A stretch of DNA of 62,276 bases from Clostridium sp. CAG:524 (GTDB taxonomy: Bacteria; Bacillota_I; Bacilli_A; RF39; UBA660): NCBI GenBank assembly GCA_000434555.1, contig FR880116.1, positions 1-62,276 on the forward strand, given 5' to 3'. A program made the position numbers and the translations under genes. The stretch's first letter is position 1. Every line of letters starts with the position of its first letter. The notes beneath the pieces are model-generated. The model was given only the letters and a program-made list of their open reading frames with translations. It ran no database searches and was not told where the DNA came from. Shown piece by piece: positions 7,542-16,692 of the stretch.

Positions 7542-9035
7542 CTAAAAGTTAAAGTATTCAATTTCACCTGGTTTTATTGTATCATGTGGTATTTCATTAT
7601 TATGATTTTCTACATCTTTAGGTATTAATGCTGAATAATCTATTATTTCATTATTATTTGTTGTTACTGGTTCTAGTGATACATAATGATCATCAGGATT
7701 AAATGCATCTATTTCTTGTATATCTGGTTTATTTATTTCATGATTTATATCTGATTTATTTATTTCATGATTTATATTTGTATTTGTTTCTTGATTTTCT
7801 ATATCTCTAATACCTGTTTCTAAGTTATCATCTTCATAATTAGATAAGTCATTATCAAGGTCAACAACTTTAAGTATTTCTGAGAATGATGTTTCTCCTT
7901 CAACAACTTTTATAAGTCCATCTTGAAGTAGGGTAATAACATCACTTTTATAAACTAGTTTTCTAAGTTCATCTTTGTGCATATTATTTGTAATAGCATC
8001 TCTTATATCATCATTCATAAGAAGTACTTCAAGTATTGCAATTCTATCTGTAAATCCTCTAAAGCAATGTTCACATCCGTCAGGATTAGCATCATACATT
8101 TGTTCTACATCTTTATGAAGTACTTTTCTAAATACAGTTTTTTCATATTCACTTGTATTTCTAAGTATTTTACAATGTGGACATAAACGTCTCGCTAGTT
8201 TTTGAGAAATAATTCCAGTAAGAGCAGAACCAAGTAAGTAACGTTCTACATCCATATCGGTAAGTCTTTCAATAGTATTAAGTGAGTTATTGGTATGTAT
8301 TGTAGATAGTACTTTATGACCTGTGATAGAAGCACGAACAGCAATTCTAGCAGTTTCATCGTCACGAATTTCTCCAATCATTATAACATCAGGGTCTTGA
8401 CGTAAGATACTTCTAAGTACATTTGCGAATGTAAGTCCAATTTCACTTTGCGCTTGTACTTGATTTATACCAGCAATATCCATTTCTATTGGGTCTTCAA
8501 CTGTTATAATATTTACTTCTTCAGTGTTCATCTTTTGAAGAATAGAGTATACAGTTGTTGATTTACCTGAACCAGTAGCACCAGTTACAAGAATGATACC
8601 ATTTGGAACATTAATCATTTTATGTATTTTATTTAAACTATCTTCTGAAAATCCTAATGTCTCAAGGCCTTGTAAACTCTTTGAATAATCAAGGACACGA
8701 ATAACGACTTTTTCACCATTATTAGTAGGTAATGAAGAAACACGAAGATCAAGCATTCTATCTCCAATTTTAGTTTTAATAGCACCATCTTGTGGAAGCC
8801 TTGTTTCCATAATATTCATTTGTGCCATCATTTTTATACGAGATATTAAGTTTCTTTTATATTGACCTGGAATCATAGAGTAATCTGATAATAATCCATC
8901 TATACGAATACGAATTCTAATAGCATCTTTAGTTGGATCCAAGTGAATATCACTAACATTTCTTTTAACAGCATCCATTATGATTTCGTTAGCTATTTCA
9001 ACTATAGGCATTTTTTCAAAATCAAATTCCCTCAT
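7542..9035 (-). CDS. type IV pilus / type II secretion assembly ATPase (PilB/GspE family)
   Basis: Hexameric ATPase driving pilin extension at the inner face of the membrane. Walker A GATGSGKST (residues 152-160), Asp box TVEDPIE (178-184), Walker B region IMIGEIRDDETA (219-230) and His box STIHTN are intact. A PilB/GspE tetracysteine is at 285/288 and 321/324. The N1 domain is missing, as in ComGA-like forms. A 105-residue Asn/Asp-rich C-terminal tail (from about 392) contains a near repeat, INHEINKSD / INHEINKPD, and is unusual for the family. SD AGAGAGGGAA precedes the ATG. It is transcribed divergently from the prepilin gene. Confidence 0.92.
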   Translation of the reverse strand: MREFDFEKMPIVEIANEIIMDAVKRNVSDIHLDPTKDAIRIRIRIDGLLSDYSMIPGQYKRNLISRIKMMAQMNIMETRLPQDGAIKTKIGDRMLDLRVSSLPTNNGEKVVIRVLDYSKSLQGLETLGFSEDSLNKIHKMINVPNGIILVTGATGSGKSTTVYSILQKMNTEEVNIITVEDPIEMDIAGINQVQAQSEIGLTFANVLRSILRQDPDVIMIGEIRDDETARIAVRASITGHKVLSTIHTNNSLNTIERLTDMDVERYLLGSALTGIISQKLARRLCPHCKILRNTSEYEKTVFRKVLHKDVEQMYDANPDGCEHCFRGFTDRIAILEVLLMNDDIRDAITNNMHKDELRKLVYKSDVITLLQDGLIKVVEGETSFSEILKVVDLDNDLSNYEDDNLETGIRDIENQETNTNINHEINKSDINHEINKPDIQEIDAFNPDDHYVSLEPVTTNNNEIIDYSALIPKDVENHNNEIPHDTIKPGEIEYFNF

Positions 9036-9059
9036 AATTCCCTCTCTATTCTAAATATT

Positions 9060-9088
9060 ATTATATAATAATGAAAAAAATAATTCAA
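9060..9088 (-). promoter_or_regulatory. promoter of the pilB-like gene
   Basis: Reads TTGAAT (9088-9083), N17, TATAAT (9065-9060) on the minus strand. Its -35 lies 7 bp from the -35 of the oppositely directed prepilin promoter, so one regulator could control both. Confidence 0.6.
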
Positions 9089-9095
9089 CATAATA

Positions 9096-9124
9096 TTGTT
9101 ATTAAATGAAAAATTTGTTATACT
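9096..9124 (+). promoter_or_regulatory. promoter of the prepilin-proS operon
   Basis: TTGTTA (9096-9101), N17, TATACT (9119-9124) with an extended TG at 9116-9117. A start of transcription near 9131 leaves a short leader with the ribosome site AGAGGT. Confidence 0.6.
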
Positions 9125-9151
9125 TTTAAATAGAATAATAGAGGTAATAAA

Positions 9152-9577
9152 ATGAAAAATAAAGGATTTACATTAATAGAACTTATGGTATCAATAGCAA
9201 TAATGATGATACTTGCTATTATGTTGGTACCAGCAATTAACGCTATTAGGAAGAAAGTACTTAATAATCTTTATGATACTAAGGTTAAACAAATATTATC
9301 TACAAGTCAAAGTTGGGGTAGAGAGAATTTAGTAAGAATTCCTCAGTTTGTTTCTTCTACTTATACTGGTAATGAAAAAACGTGTACTAAAGATTGTGCT
9401 TGTATTTTAGTAAGAGAACTTATAAATGAAGGATTTTTAGCGGGAGATAAAAACGATAAAACTGAATTACAAAATCCTATAAATAAAAAAAGTATGAATG
9501 GTATGCTTGTATGTGTAAGATTTGATAATAATGATGCGATGAATAGAAAAATAGTATCATATATAGTGGAGGAATAA
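9152..9577 (+). CDS. type IV prepilin / pseudopilin (ComGC/GspG-like)
   Basis: 141 aa with a class III signal: MKNKG, then the cleavage site before FTLIELMVSIAIMMILAIML with Glu at +5, followed by an amphipathic helix. The globular part has cysteines at CTKDCAC, which may form a disulfide. It would be cleaved by a prepilin peptidase (not in the window) and assembled by the divergent ATPase. Its stop is 2 nt before proS, and the proS ribosome site lies inside its last codons, so the two are co-translated. Confidence 0.9.
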   Translation: MKNKGFTLIELMVSIAIMMILAIMLVPAINAIRKKVLNNLYDTKVKQILSTSQSWGRENLVRIPQFVSSTYTGNEKTCTKDCACILVRELINEGFLAGDKNDKTELQNPINKKSMNGMLVCVRFDNNDAMNRKIVSYIVEE

Positions 9578-9579
9578 CT

Positions 9580-11280
9580 ATGAGAATGTCTAATAGCTTT
9601 TTTATTACAAGAAGAGAATATCCTAAAGATGAAAATACTATTTCCGCATCACTTCTTATTAAAAGTGGAATGATATTTAAAAATGATAATGGTATATATA
9701 GTTATCTTCCTATGGGCTTAAAAGTAGTAAATAATGTAAAAAAATTAATAAGAGATGAAATGATGAAAATAGGTGCTGAAGAAGTATTAATGCCTTCTTT
9801 AGTTGATTATTCATATTTTGAAAATAGTGGTAGAAATGTAATATTTAACGAAGAAATGTTTACATTAAAAGATAGAAATAATAAAGAATATGCATTATGT
9901 CCTACTCATGAAGAATTATTTGCATATTTAGTTAGAAATAAAATACAAAGTTATAAGGATTTACACTTTACATTATTTCAAATGAGTAATAAATTTAGAG
10001 ATGAAGAACATCCTGAATATGGGCTTATGCGTAAAAAAGAATTTTTAATGGCTGATGCATACAGTTTTGATGCTGATATGAGTGGACTTGATGTTAGTTA
10101 TGATAAGATGTATCAAACATTTAAAAATATATTTAAAAAGTGTAATTTAGATACAATAGTTGTTAAAAGTAATCCAGAAAGTATGAAAGGTACAACTAGT
10201 GAAGAATTTCAAGTCCTATGTAATTTTGGTGATAATGAAATTGTAAAATGTACTACATGTTCATATAGTTCTAATATAGAAGAAGCATCTTCTCTTATAA
10301 AAGATAAAAAAGATAAATCTTATGACATTAAAATGTTAAGAAAAGTATATACTCCAGGAGTTAAGACAGTTAAGGAGCTAAAAGAATACTTTAATGTAGA
10401 TGATGATAAAATATTAAAATCATTAGTGATAAAGGCTGATTCAAAATATATAATGATACTTTTAAAAGGTAGTGATGAATTAAATATTTCTAAATTAGAA
10501 AAAGTATTAAAAACTAAAGATATTGAAATACCTTCTTCATATGAATTAGAAAGAATTGGTACTGAAGTAGGGTTTATTGGTCCTATAAAATCAACTATGA
10601 TGATAATTGCTGATAGTGAAGTTAAAAATATGCATAATGTAATATGTGGAGCTAATATAAAAGATTATCATTATAAGAATGCTAATCCTAGAATAGATTT
10701 TAAGATAGATAGATATGCTGATTTAAAGAATTTTAATGATAATTCTTTATGTCCTAAATGTGGCAGTAAATGTGAAATATTAAATGGTATAGAAGTAGGA
10801 CATATATTTAAATTAGAAACTAATTATAGTAAGATTTATAATTTAAGATATTTAGATGAAACAAATAGTTTTAATTATGTTCATATGGGTTCTTATGGTA
10901 TTGGTATAGATAGATTAATATCTGCGATAATAGAAAAGAATCATGATGAAAAAGGTATTATATGGCCTATAAATATAGCTCCTTATAAAGTTGTAATTGT
11001 AGTAATAAATGTTAATGATAAAGATAGTTATAAGTATTCTAAAATGTTATATGAAAGATTAAGCTCTAATGGAATAGATACTATACTTGATGATAGAAAA
11101 GAAAGTGTAGGAGTTAAATTTAATGATATGGATCTATTTGGTATACCAATACGTATAACAGTTGGTAAAAAATTAAGTGATGATTATGTTGAACTTAAAC
11201 TTAGAAGTGAAGAAAAAAGTATGGATATAAAAACAGGAGAAGTGTTAAAAATAGTTGACAAAATATTAAATAATAATTAA
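9580..11280 (+). CDS. proS: prolyl-tRNA synthetase, bacterial type with editing (INS) domain
   Basis: Charges tRNA-Pro. 566 aa, the length of the bacterial-type enzyme. Class II motif 2 region LFQMSNKFRDEEHPEYGLMRKKEF (read in parts), motif 3 MGSYGIGIDRLISA, then the anticodon-binding domain. An insertion at about residues 225-390 corresponds to the INS domain that deacylates Ala-tRNA-Pro; the LKSLVIKAD segment retains the lysine expected there. GGAGG lies 8 nt before the ATG. Co-transcribed with a prepilin, an odd partner. A second ProRS of the other structural class is at 18527. Confidence 0.92.
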   Translation: MRMSNSFFITRREYPKDENTISASLLIKSGMIFKNDNGIYSYLPMGLKVVNNVKKLIRDEMMKIGAEEVLMPSLVDYSYFENSGRNVIFNEEMFTLKDRNNKEYALCPTHEELFAYLVRNKIQSYKDLHFTLFQMSNKFRDEEHPEYGLMRKKEFLMADAYSFDADMSGLDVSYDKMYQTFKNIFKKCNLDTIVVKSNPESMKGTTSEEFQVLCNFGDNEIVKCTTCSYSSNIEEASSLIKDKKDKSYDIKMLRKVYTPGVKTVKELKEYFNVDDDKILKSLVIKADSKYIMILLKGSDELNISKLEKVLKTKDIEIPSSYELERIGTEVGFIGPIKSTMMIIADSEVKNMHNVICGANIKDYHYKNANPRIDFKIDRYADLKNFNDNSLCPKCGSKCEILNGIEVGHIFKLETNYSKIYNLRYLDETNSFNYVHMGSYGIGIDRLISAIIEKNHDEKGIIWPINIAPYKVVIVVINVNDKDSYKYSKMLYERLSSNGIDTILDDRKESVGVKFNDMDLFGIPIRITVGKKLSDDYVELKLRSEEKSMDIKTGEVLKIVDKILNNN

Positions 11281-11326
11281 GTTTCAATGAAGTTATTTTA
11301 AAAAGAGACTTTTTCTTTTTCTATTA

Positions 11327-11355
11327 TTTACAAAAAAATATAGATTTGCTATAAT
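11327..11355 (+). promoter_or_regulatory. promoter of the arc operon
   Basis: TTTACA (11327-11332), N17, TATAAT (11350-11355) with TG at 11347-11348. No ArgR operator could be identified with confidence. Confidence 0.65.
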
Positions 11356-11383
11356 TTATTTAGGATAGAAAGGAGGGTCAAAA

Positions 11384-12619
11384 TTGAACCCAATAAATGT
11401 TAAAAGTGAAATTGGAGCATTGAAAAAAGTTCTTGTACATAGACCAGGTCGTGAATTACTTAATTTAACTCCTGATAGCCTAGAAAGACTTTTATTTGAT
11501 GATATTCCATATTTACCAGTTGCTCAAGAAGAGCATGATGAATTCGTAAGAATTTTAAGAGATAATGGAGTTGAAGTCGTATATTTAGAAGATTTAATGA
11601 CTGAAGTATTAGATTCAAATCCAGAAATTAGAGAGAGATTTATAACTCAATTTATTTATGAAGCAGGTATTAGAACACCTAAATATCGTAGTTTAGTTTA
11701 TGAATATTTAAGTTCTATAGAAAATAATAGATTACTTGTTTTAAAGACTATGGAAGGTATAGTTAATAATGAAGTAATTAAATCTAAAGCAAAGAAAGGT
11801 AAAAGTTTAGTAGATTATATTCAAGATGATACAGCATTTGTAGTAGATCCTATGCCAAACTTATATTTTACAAGAGATCCATTTGCTTCAATTGGAAATG
11901 GAATATCATTAAATAGAATGTATTCTGTAACTAGAAATAGAGAAACTATATATGCAGAATATATATTTGAATATCATCCTGAATATAAAGGACTTGTTGA
12001 TAAATATTTTGATAGATATAGTGCTTATCATATTGAAGGTGGAGATGTGCTTAACTTAAATGAACATATTTTAGCAGTAGGTATTTCTCAAAGAACAAGT
12101 GCTGATGCGATTGAAGAACTTGCTCATAAAATATTTGAAGATAAAGATGCTAAGATTAATACAATTCTTGCTTTTGATATTCCAGTATGTCGTGCATTTA
12201 TGCATTTAGATACTGTATTTACTCAAATAGATAAGGATAAATTTACATATCATCCAGGTATTATGGGTACTTTAAAAGTATATGAAATAACTAGTGATGG
12301 TGAAGATGGACTTAATGTTAAAGAGAAGAGTGCTTCACTTGAAAGAATATTAGAAGAATATTTAGATAGAGAAATCACATTAATACCTTGTGCTGGTGGA
12401 GACAAAATCGGTGCAGAACGTGAACAATGGAATGATGGAAGTAATACATTATGTATAGCTCCAGGTGTAGTTATTGTTTATGATAGAAATAATATTACTA
12501 ATGAGCTATTAAGAGATAATGGTATCAAAGTTCTTGAAATGCATAGTGCTGAGCTATCAAGAGGTAGAGGTGGCCCTAGATGTATGTCAATGCCACTTCA
12601 AAGAAGCGATAGAATATGA
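11384..12619 (+). CDS. arcA: arginine deiminase
   Basis: Converts arginine to citrulline plus ammonia, first step of the ADI energy pathway. 411 aa. Motifs include FTRDPFASIGNG, the HIEGGD block, HLDTVFTQID and the catalytic Cys400 in GGPRCMSMPLQR. The start is TTG, set by AAGGAGGG 8 nt upstream; no ATG fits. Its stop overlaps the arcC start (ATGA). The operon has no ornithine carbamoyltransferase. Confidence 0.97.
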   Translation: MNPINVKSEIGALKKVLVHRPGRELLNLTPDSLERLLFDDIPYLPVAQEEHDEFVRILRDNGVEVVYLEDLMTEVLDSNPEIRERFITQFIYEAGIRTPKYRSLVYEYLSSIENNRLLVLKTMEGIVNNEVIKSKAKKGKSLVDYIQDDTAFVVDPMPNLYFTRDPFASIGNGISLNRMYSVTRNRETIYAEYIFEYHPEYKGLVDKYFDRYSAYHIEGGDVLNLNEHILAVGISQRTSADAIEELAHKIFEDKDAKINTILAFDIPVCRAFMHLDTVFTQIDKDKFTYHPGIMGTLKVYEITSDGEDGLNVKEKSASLERILEEYLDREITLIPCAGGDKIGAEREQWNDGSNTLCIAPGVVIVYDRNNITNELLRDNGIKVLEMHSAELSRGRGGPRCMSMPLQRSDRI

Positions 12620-15009
12620 AAACTATAGTAGTCGCACTTGGTGGAAATGCACTTGGCAATACACCGGAAGAACAATTAAAATTAGTTAAAAACACTGCTA
12701 AATCTATAGTTGATTTAGTTAGTGAAGGATATAATGTAGTAGTAAGTCATGGTAATGGCCCTCAAGTTGGAATGATTAATTTAGCTTTTGCTGTTTCACA
12801 TGAAAATGGAAGTGGTACTCCTATAGTACCTTTTCCTGAATGTGGTGCAATGAGTCAAGGTTATATTGGATATCATTTACAACAAGCAATTCAATCTGAA
12901 TTGAAAGCAAGAAATATCAATAAAAATTGTGCGTCAGTTGTAACACAAGTTCTTGTTGATAAAAAAGATCCTGCTTTTAATAATCCAGAAAAACCAGTTG
13001 GGATGTTTTATACCAAATCCGAAGCTAAAAAAATAGAAAAGGAAAAAGGTTATACATTCGTTGAAGATTCTGGAAGAGGTTATAGGAGAGTTGTACCTTC
13101 TCCTAAGCCAATTGAAATAGTAGAACTTGATTTGATTAAAGACCTGTTAAATCAAGGTAATATTGTTATAGCATCTGGAGGAGGAGGAATTCCTGTAGTA
13201 CGTGATGGAGATACTTTAGTTGGTGTAGATGCAGTAATCGATAAAGATCGTTCTAGTAGTTTACTTGCTAGAAAGTTAAATGCTGATGCTCTTCTTATAT
13301 TAACTACAGTCGAGACTGTTTCATTAAAATATAATACAATTGATCAAGTAAGTTTACGTAATCTTGATATAAGTGATGCAAAAAAATATATTAAGGCAGG
13401 TGAATTTGCTAAAGGAAGTATGCTTCCTAAAGTAGAATCTTGTGTTGAATTTTGTGAATATAATAAAGATGGAAAAGGTATTATTACATCACTTGAATGT
13501 GCTAAAGAAGCTCTTCTAAATGAGACAGGTACAATTATTACAAATAGTCAAAAAGGAGGCAAAAAAATGGCTAAAACAAAGAAAAAAAGAGAGAGAATGT
13601 CCGCATTCACTATCATCATTTTACTTACTATTATAGTAGCCTTAGTAACATTAGTGTTACCTGGAGCAAAATTTGATGCTGCTGGAAAAATCGTTAATGG
13701 TTCTGGAGTAGTTGCAGCTAAATTATCAGATGTATTACTTGCTCCTATAAAAGGATTTGAAAATGCAGTAGATGTATGTGTATTCATTCTAATTCTTGGT
13801 GGATTCTTACAAATTGTAACAAAAACAGGGGCATTGGAAAATGGAATTAAGGTCTTAGTTAAAAAATTAAAAGGAAATGAATTAGTATTAATTCCAATAC
13901 TAATGATTATCTTCTCTATAGGTGGAACAACTTATGGAATGATGGAAGAAACAGTTGGTTTCTATGCATTACTTTCGTTTACTATGGTAGCTGCAGGTAT
14001 GGATACAATTGTTGCATCAGCAACAGTATTACTTGGAGCAGGTTGTGGTGTTTTAGGTTCAACTATTAACCCATTTGCAACAGGTGCTGCAGTGGCTGCA
14101 CTTCCAGAAGGACTTGCAGTTAATCAAGGGATTTTAATTGCTCTTGGTACTGTGTTATGGTTAGTATCACTTGGACTTTCAATTTTCTATGTAATGAGAT
14201 ATGCAAGAAAAGTTAAAGATGATAAAGGCTCAACTTTCTTATCATTACAAGAACAAAAGAAAATGGAAAAATTCAATGAAAAAGATGCTACAAAAGAAGC
14301 AGTTCTTACAGGAAAACAAAAAGCTACATTATGGATTTTTGCTATAACATTTATAGTAATGATTATAGGATTTATTCCATGGGAAGAATTTGGTATAACA
14401 TTCTTTAAAGGATGGACTGATTGGTTAACTGGAGTACCTTTAGGTGAGTGGTATTTCTATGAATCAGCTGCTTGGTTCTTAATTATTGGTATCTTAATTG
14501 GATATATAAATGGATTTACAACAAATCAAATAATTGATGAATTTATTGCTGGAGCAAGAGATATTTTATCAGTTGTACTTATTGTTGCAGTAGCACGTGG
14601 TGTTAAAGTATTAATGGAAACAACTATGTTAGATAATTATATTATTTATAATGTAGCAGATGCATTAAAAGGTACACCAGTTGCAATATTTACTCCTTGT
14701 AACTATATCTTACATGTATTATTATCAATACTTGTACCATCTAGTTCAGGACTTGCTACAATATCTACACCAATTATGGCTCCACTTGCATTCCAACTTG
14801 GTTATAGTGTTGAAACAACAATTATGACATTCGTTGCTGCAAATGGACTTGTTAACTTATTTACTCCAACATGTGGTGCAATCATGGGAGGACTAGCACT
14901 TGCTAAAGTTAACTATACAACTTGGTTAAAATGGTCTATGAAGTTATTAGTTTTAATAGGACTATCTTCAATTGTAATACTTACATTTGCATCAGTAATA
15001 TTATCATAA
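12616..15009 (+). CDS. arcC: carbamate kinase fused in frame to a YfcC-family basic amino acid antiporter
   Basis: One 797-aa frame. Residues 1-317 are carbamate kinase: N-terminal ALGGNAL, SHGNGPQVG, the ASGGGGIPVV motif, and the usual end near GTIIT. Residues 318-797 are a complete YfcC/ArcD-like transporter with about 12 membrane segments, the GGTTYGMMEETVGFY motif and a C-terminal ANGLVNLFTPTCGAIMGG. Between them there is no stop. An AAGGAGG (13553-13559) sits 7 nt before an in-frame ATG at 13567, encoding part of the QKGGKKM junction, so the transporter can also be translated alone. The loss of the arcC stop is the odd point; either a real fusion or a one-base difference would explain it. 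Confidence 0.9.
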   Translation: MKTIVVALGGNALGNTPEEQLKLVKNTAKSIVDLVSEGYNVVVSHGNGPQVGMINLAFAVSHENGSGTPIVPFPECGAMSQGYIGYHLQQAIQSELKARNINKNCASVVTQVLVDKKDPAFNNPEKPVGMFYTKSEAKKIEKEKGYTFVEDSGRGYRRVVPSPKPIEIVELDLIKDLLNQGNIVIASGGGGIPVVRDGDTLVGVDAVIDKDRSSSLLARKLNADALLILTTVETVSLKYNTIDQVSLRNLDISDAKKYIKAGEFAKGSMLPKVESCVEFCEYNKDGKGIITSLECAKEALLNETGTIITNSQKGGKKMAKTKKKRERMSAFTIIILLTIIVALVTLVLPGAKFDAAGKIVNGSGVVAAKLSDVLLAPIKGFENAVDVCVFILILGGFLQIVTKTGALENGIKVLVKKLKGNELVLIPILMIIFSIGGTTYGMMEETVGFYALLSFTMVAAGMDTIVASATVLLGAGCGVLGSTINPFATGAAVAALPEGLAVNQGILIALGTVLWLVSLGLSIFYVMRYARKVKDDKGSTFLSLQEQKKMEKFNEKDATKEAVLTGKQKATLWIFAITFIVMIIGFIPWEEFGITFFKGWTDWLTGVPLGEWYFYESAAWFLIIGILIGYINGFTTNQIIDEFIAGARDILSVVLIVAVARGVKVLMETTMLDNYIIYNVADALKGTPVAIFTPCNYILHVLLSILVPSSSGLATISTPIMAPLAFQLGYSVETTIMTFVAANGLVNLFTPTCGAIMGGLALAKVNYTTWLKWSMKLLVLIGLSSIVILTFASVILS
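13553..13569 (+). promoter_or_regulatory. internal ribosome site for the YfcC-like transporter
   Basis: AAGGAGG followed by 7 nt and ATG, inside the fused frame. The following residues (MAKTKKKRERMSAF and a membrane helix) look like an authentic transporter N-terminus. Confidence 0.75.
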
Positions 15010-15010
15010 A

Positions 15011-15030
15011 AAAAGAGATTAAATCTCTTA
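15011..15030 (-). terminator. terminator of the small coiled-coil gene
   Basis: AAGAGAT/ATCTCTT stem. Read on the minus strand it is followed by a T run, and the stem overlaps that gene's stop codon. It may also stop the arc transcript, less efficiently. Confidence 0.7.
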
Positions 15031-15330
15031 GATCATATAGATATTATCATTAATTTCATTAGATACAGATTCTAACTTTTGAATTCTTGTATCTAATGTT
15101 TTTATTTGTCTTTCTAATTTACTAACTCTATCTTCTAAATCATTATTTATATTATTATAATTATTATTCATATTAGTATTCATACCATTCATTCCATTAT
15201 TGTATGGCATAACATTAGGCCCATAAGCTTGATATTCTTGATTTAAATTGTATCCACTAGGAGGATATATCATACCTGGATTTTGATATCCTTGATTTAG
15301 ATTTTGATAGAACATATCTCTATTATTCAT
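15028..15330 (-). CDS. small Asn/Tyr-rich protein with a C-terminal coiled coil
   Basis: 100 aa. Residues 1-60 are low-complexity, rich in Asn, Tyr, Gly and Pro (PPSGYNLNQEYQAYGPN; NNNYNNINND). Residues 62-95 form a heptad coiled coil (LEDRVSKLERQIKTLDTRIQ). No membrane segment or signal. It is transcribed alone, divergently from trmB. The layout resembles small spore or envelope-associated proteins of Bacilli, but I do not recognise a family. Confidence 0.65.
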   Translation of the reverse strand: MNNRDMFYQNLNQGYQNPGMIYPPSGYNLNQEYQAYGPNVMPYNNGMNGMNTNMNNNYNNINNDLEDRVSKLERQIKTLDTRIQKLESVSNEINDNIYMI

Positions 15331-15409
15331 AACATCACCTAGTATAATATATGATAAATGTTTATTTTTGAGTATATTTTGTATTATAATATATATGAAA
15401 GGAAGAATT

Positions 15410-16027
15410 ATGAGATTAAAACATATAAAAGATGCTGATAAAATAATTAATAAAAGTAACTATATAATAGAAAAACCAGAAGAATATAAAGGTAAATGGA
15501 ATAAATTATTTAATAATGACAATAATATAGAAATAGAAATAGGTACAGGAAAAGGAAAATTTATAATTGAAAAAGCACTTCAAAATTCAAATATAAACTT
15601 TATAGGAATAGAAAAGTATGATAGTCCTCTTGTTTCAGCAGTAAAAAAGTTAGAAGAACTTGATATAAATAACTTAAGACTTATTTGCTATGATGCATTT
15701 ACTATAGATAATATTTTTGACAAAGAGATATCTAAAATATATTTAAACTTTTCTGATCCATGGCCTAAAAAAAGACATACTAAAAGAAGACTTACATCAA
15801 GTAGATTTTTAGAAAAGTATGATTTAATATTCAAGGATACTAAAATGATAGAAATGAAGACTGATAATGATGATTTATTTGATTATTCATGCGAGTCATT
15901 TAGTGAATATGGATATAAGATAGTTAGTAAAGATACTAATCATATAAGTGATATAACAACAGAATATGAAGACAAGTTTAGAAGTATAGGTAAAAACATA
16001 AACTATATAAGTGTTGTTAAAGATTAA
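15410..16027 (+). CDS. trmB: tRNA (guanine-N7-)-methyltransferase
   Basis: Adds m7G at position 46 of tRNA using SAM. SAM-binding EIGTGKGKFI (about residues 43-52) and the family motif NFSDPWPKKRHTKRRL (about 115) are intact. 205 aa. The ATG at 15410 is chosen over an upstream ATG at 15368 because GGAAG lies 6 nt before it and a TATAAT (15385-15390) falls inside the longer version. Confidence 0.95.
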   Translation: MRLKHIKDADKIINKSNYIIEKPEEYKGKWNKLFNNDNNIEIEIGTGKGKFIIEKALQNSNINFIGIEKYDSPLVSAVKKLEELDINNLRLICYDAFTIDNIFDKEISKIYLNFSDPWPKKRHTKRRLTSSRFLEKYDLIFKDTKMIEMKTDNDDLFDYSCESFSEYGYKIVSKDTNHISDITTEYEDKFRSIGKNINYISVVKD

Positions 16028-16033
16028 ATAATT

Positions 16034-16042
16034 TGTTATAAT
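16034..16042 (+). promoter_or_regulatory. extended -10 before the lipoprotein gene
   Basis: TGTTATAAT, about 20 nt before the start codon. No clear -35, as is usual for extended -10 promoters. Confidence 0.4.
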
Positions 16043-16061
16043 TTTTAAGTAGGAGAGAAAG

Positions 16062-16676
16062 ATGTATAAAAAGATAACTATAATAATATGTCTATTATTT
16101 TTAACTGCTTGTACTAAGCAAACATATTATATAAATAATTTATCATATGAAGACATAATTAATGTATCAATTAATGATAATGGAAAAACTACTAATACAA
16201 ATAATAAAGGGTATAAATATTATTTACCAACTGGATTTATAGTTTCAAAAGATAATGGATATAATCAAGAATTATTAAGTGATGATAACACTAGATATTA
16301 TTTAAATATAGATATAGTAAGTTATTATTATAAAAACAAGATGAAAACATCACATGATTTAAATGATTATAAATACTATGAATTTGAGAATAATAATAAG
16401 AGTGGTTATTTGAAAATAACTCAAAATAATGATACTTTTTTTGTTGAGTTATGTTATAATTATGCTATAATAGAAGTAGAGGTAAAGGAAAGTAACATAA
16501 GATATGCTATATCAAGAGGAATAATTATATTGAATTCAATAGAATATAATGATTTGATTATTCAAAAATATATTGGTAATAATGATATAGATAATGCAGA
16601 AACAGTATATAAGATACCTGAGCCTAAAGATAAAGATAGTTCTAAAAATATTTTAGAATATATGGGAGAAGAATAG
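16062..16676 (+). CDS. putative lipoprotein
   Basis: 204 aa. The signal peptide ends in the lipobox LTAC (Cys at about residue 18), so the protein should be lipid-anchored outside the membrane. The rest is polar and rich in Asn, Asp and Tyr, with no recognised domain; the C-terminal 40 residues are acidic. It has SD AGGAGAG and its own -10. It is followed within 16 nt by the next gene, placing it at the head of an envelope-linked cluster. Confidence 0.75.
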   Translation: MYKKITIIICLLFLTACTKQTYYINNLSYEDIINVSINDNGKTTNTNNKGYKYYLPTGFIVSKDNGYNQELLSDDNTRYYLNIDIVSYYYKNKMKTSHDLNDYKYYEFENNNKSGYLKITQNNDTFFVELCYNYAIIEVEVKESNIRYAISRGIIILNSIEYNDLIIQKYIGNNDIDNAETVYKIPEPKDKDSSKNILEYMGEE

Positions 16677-16692
16677 GAGAGTGTAAGAAAAT

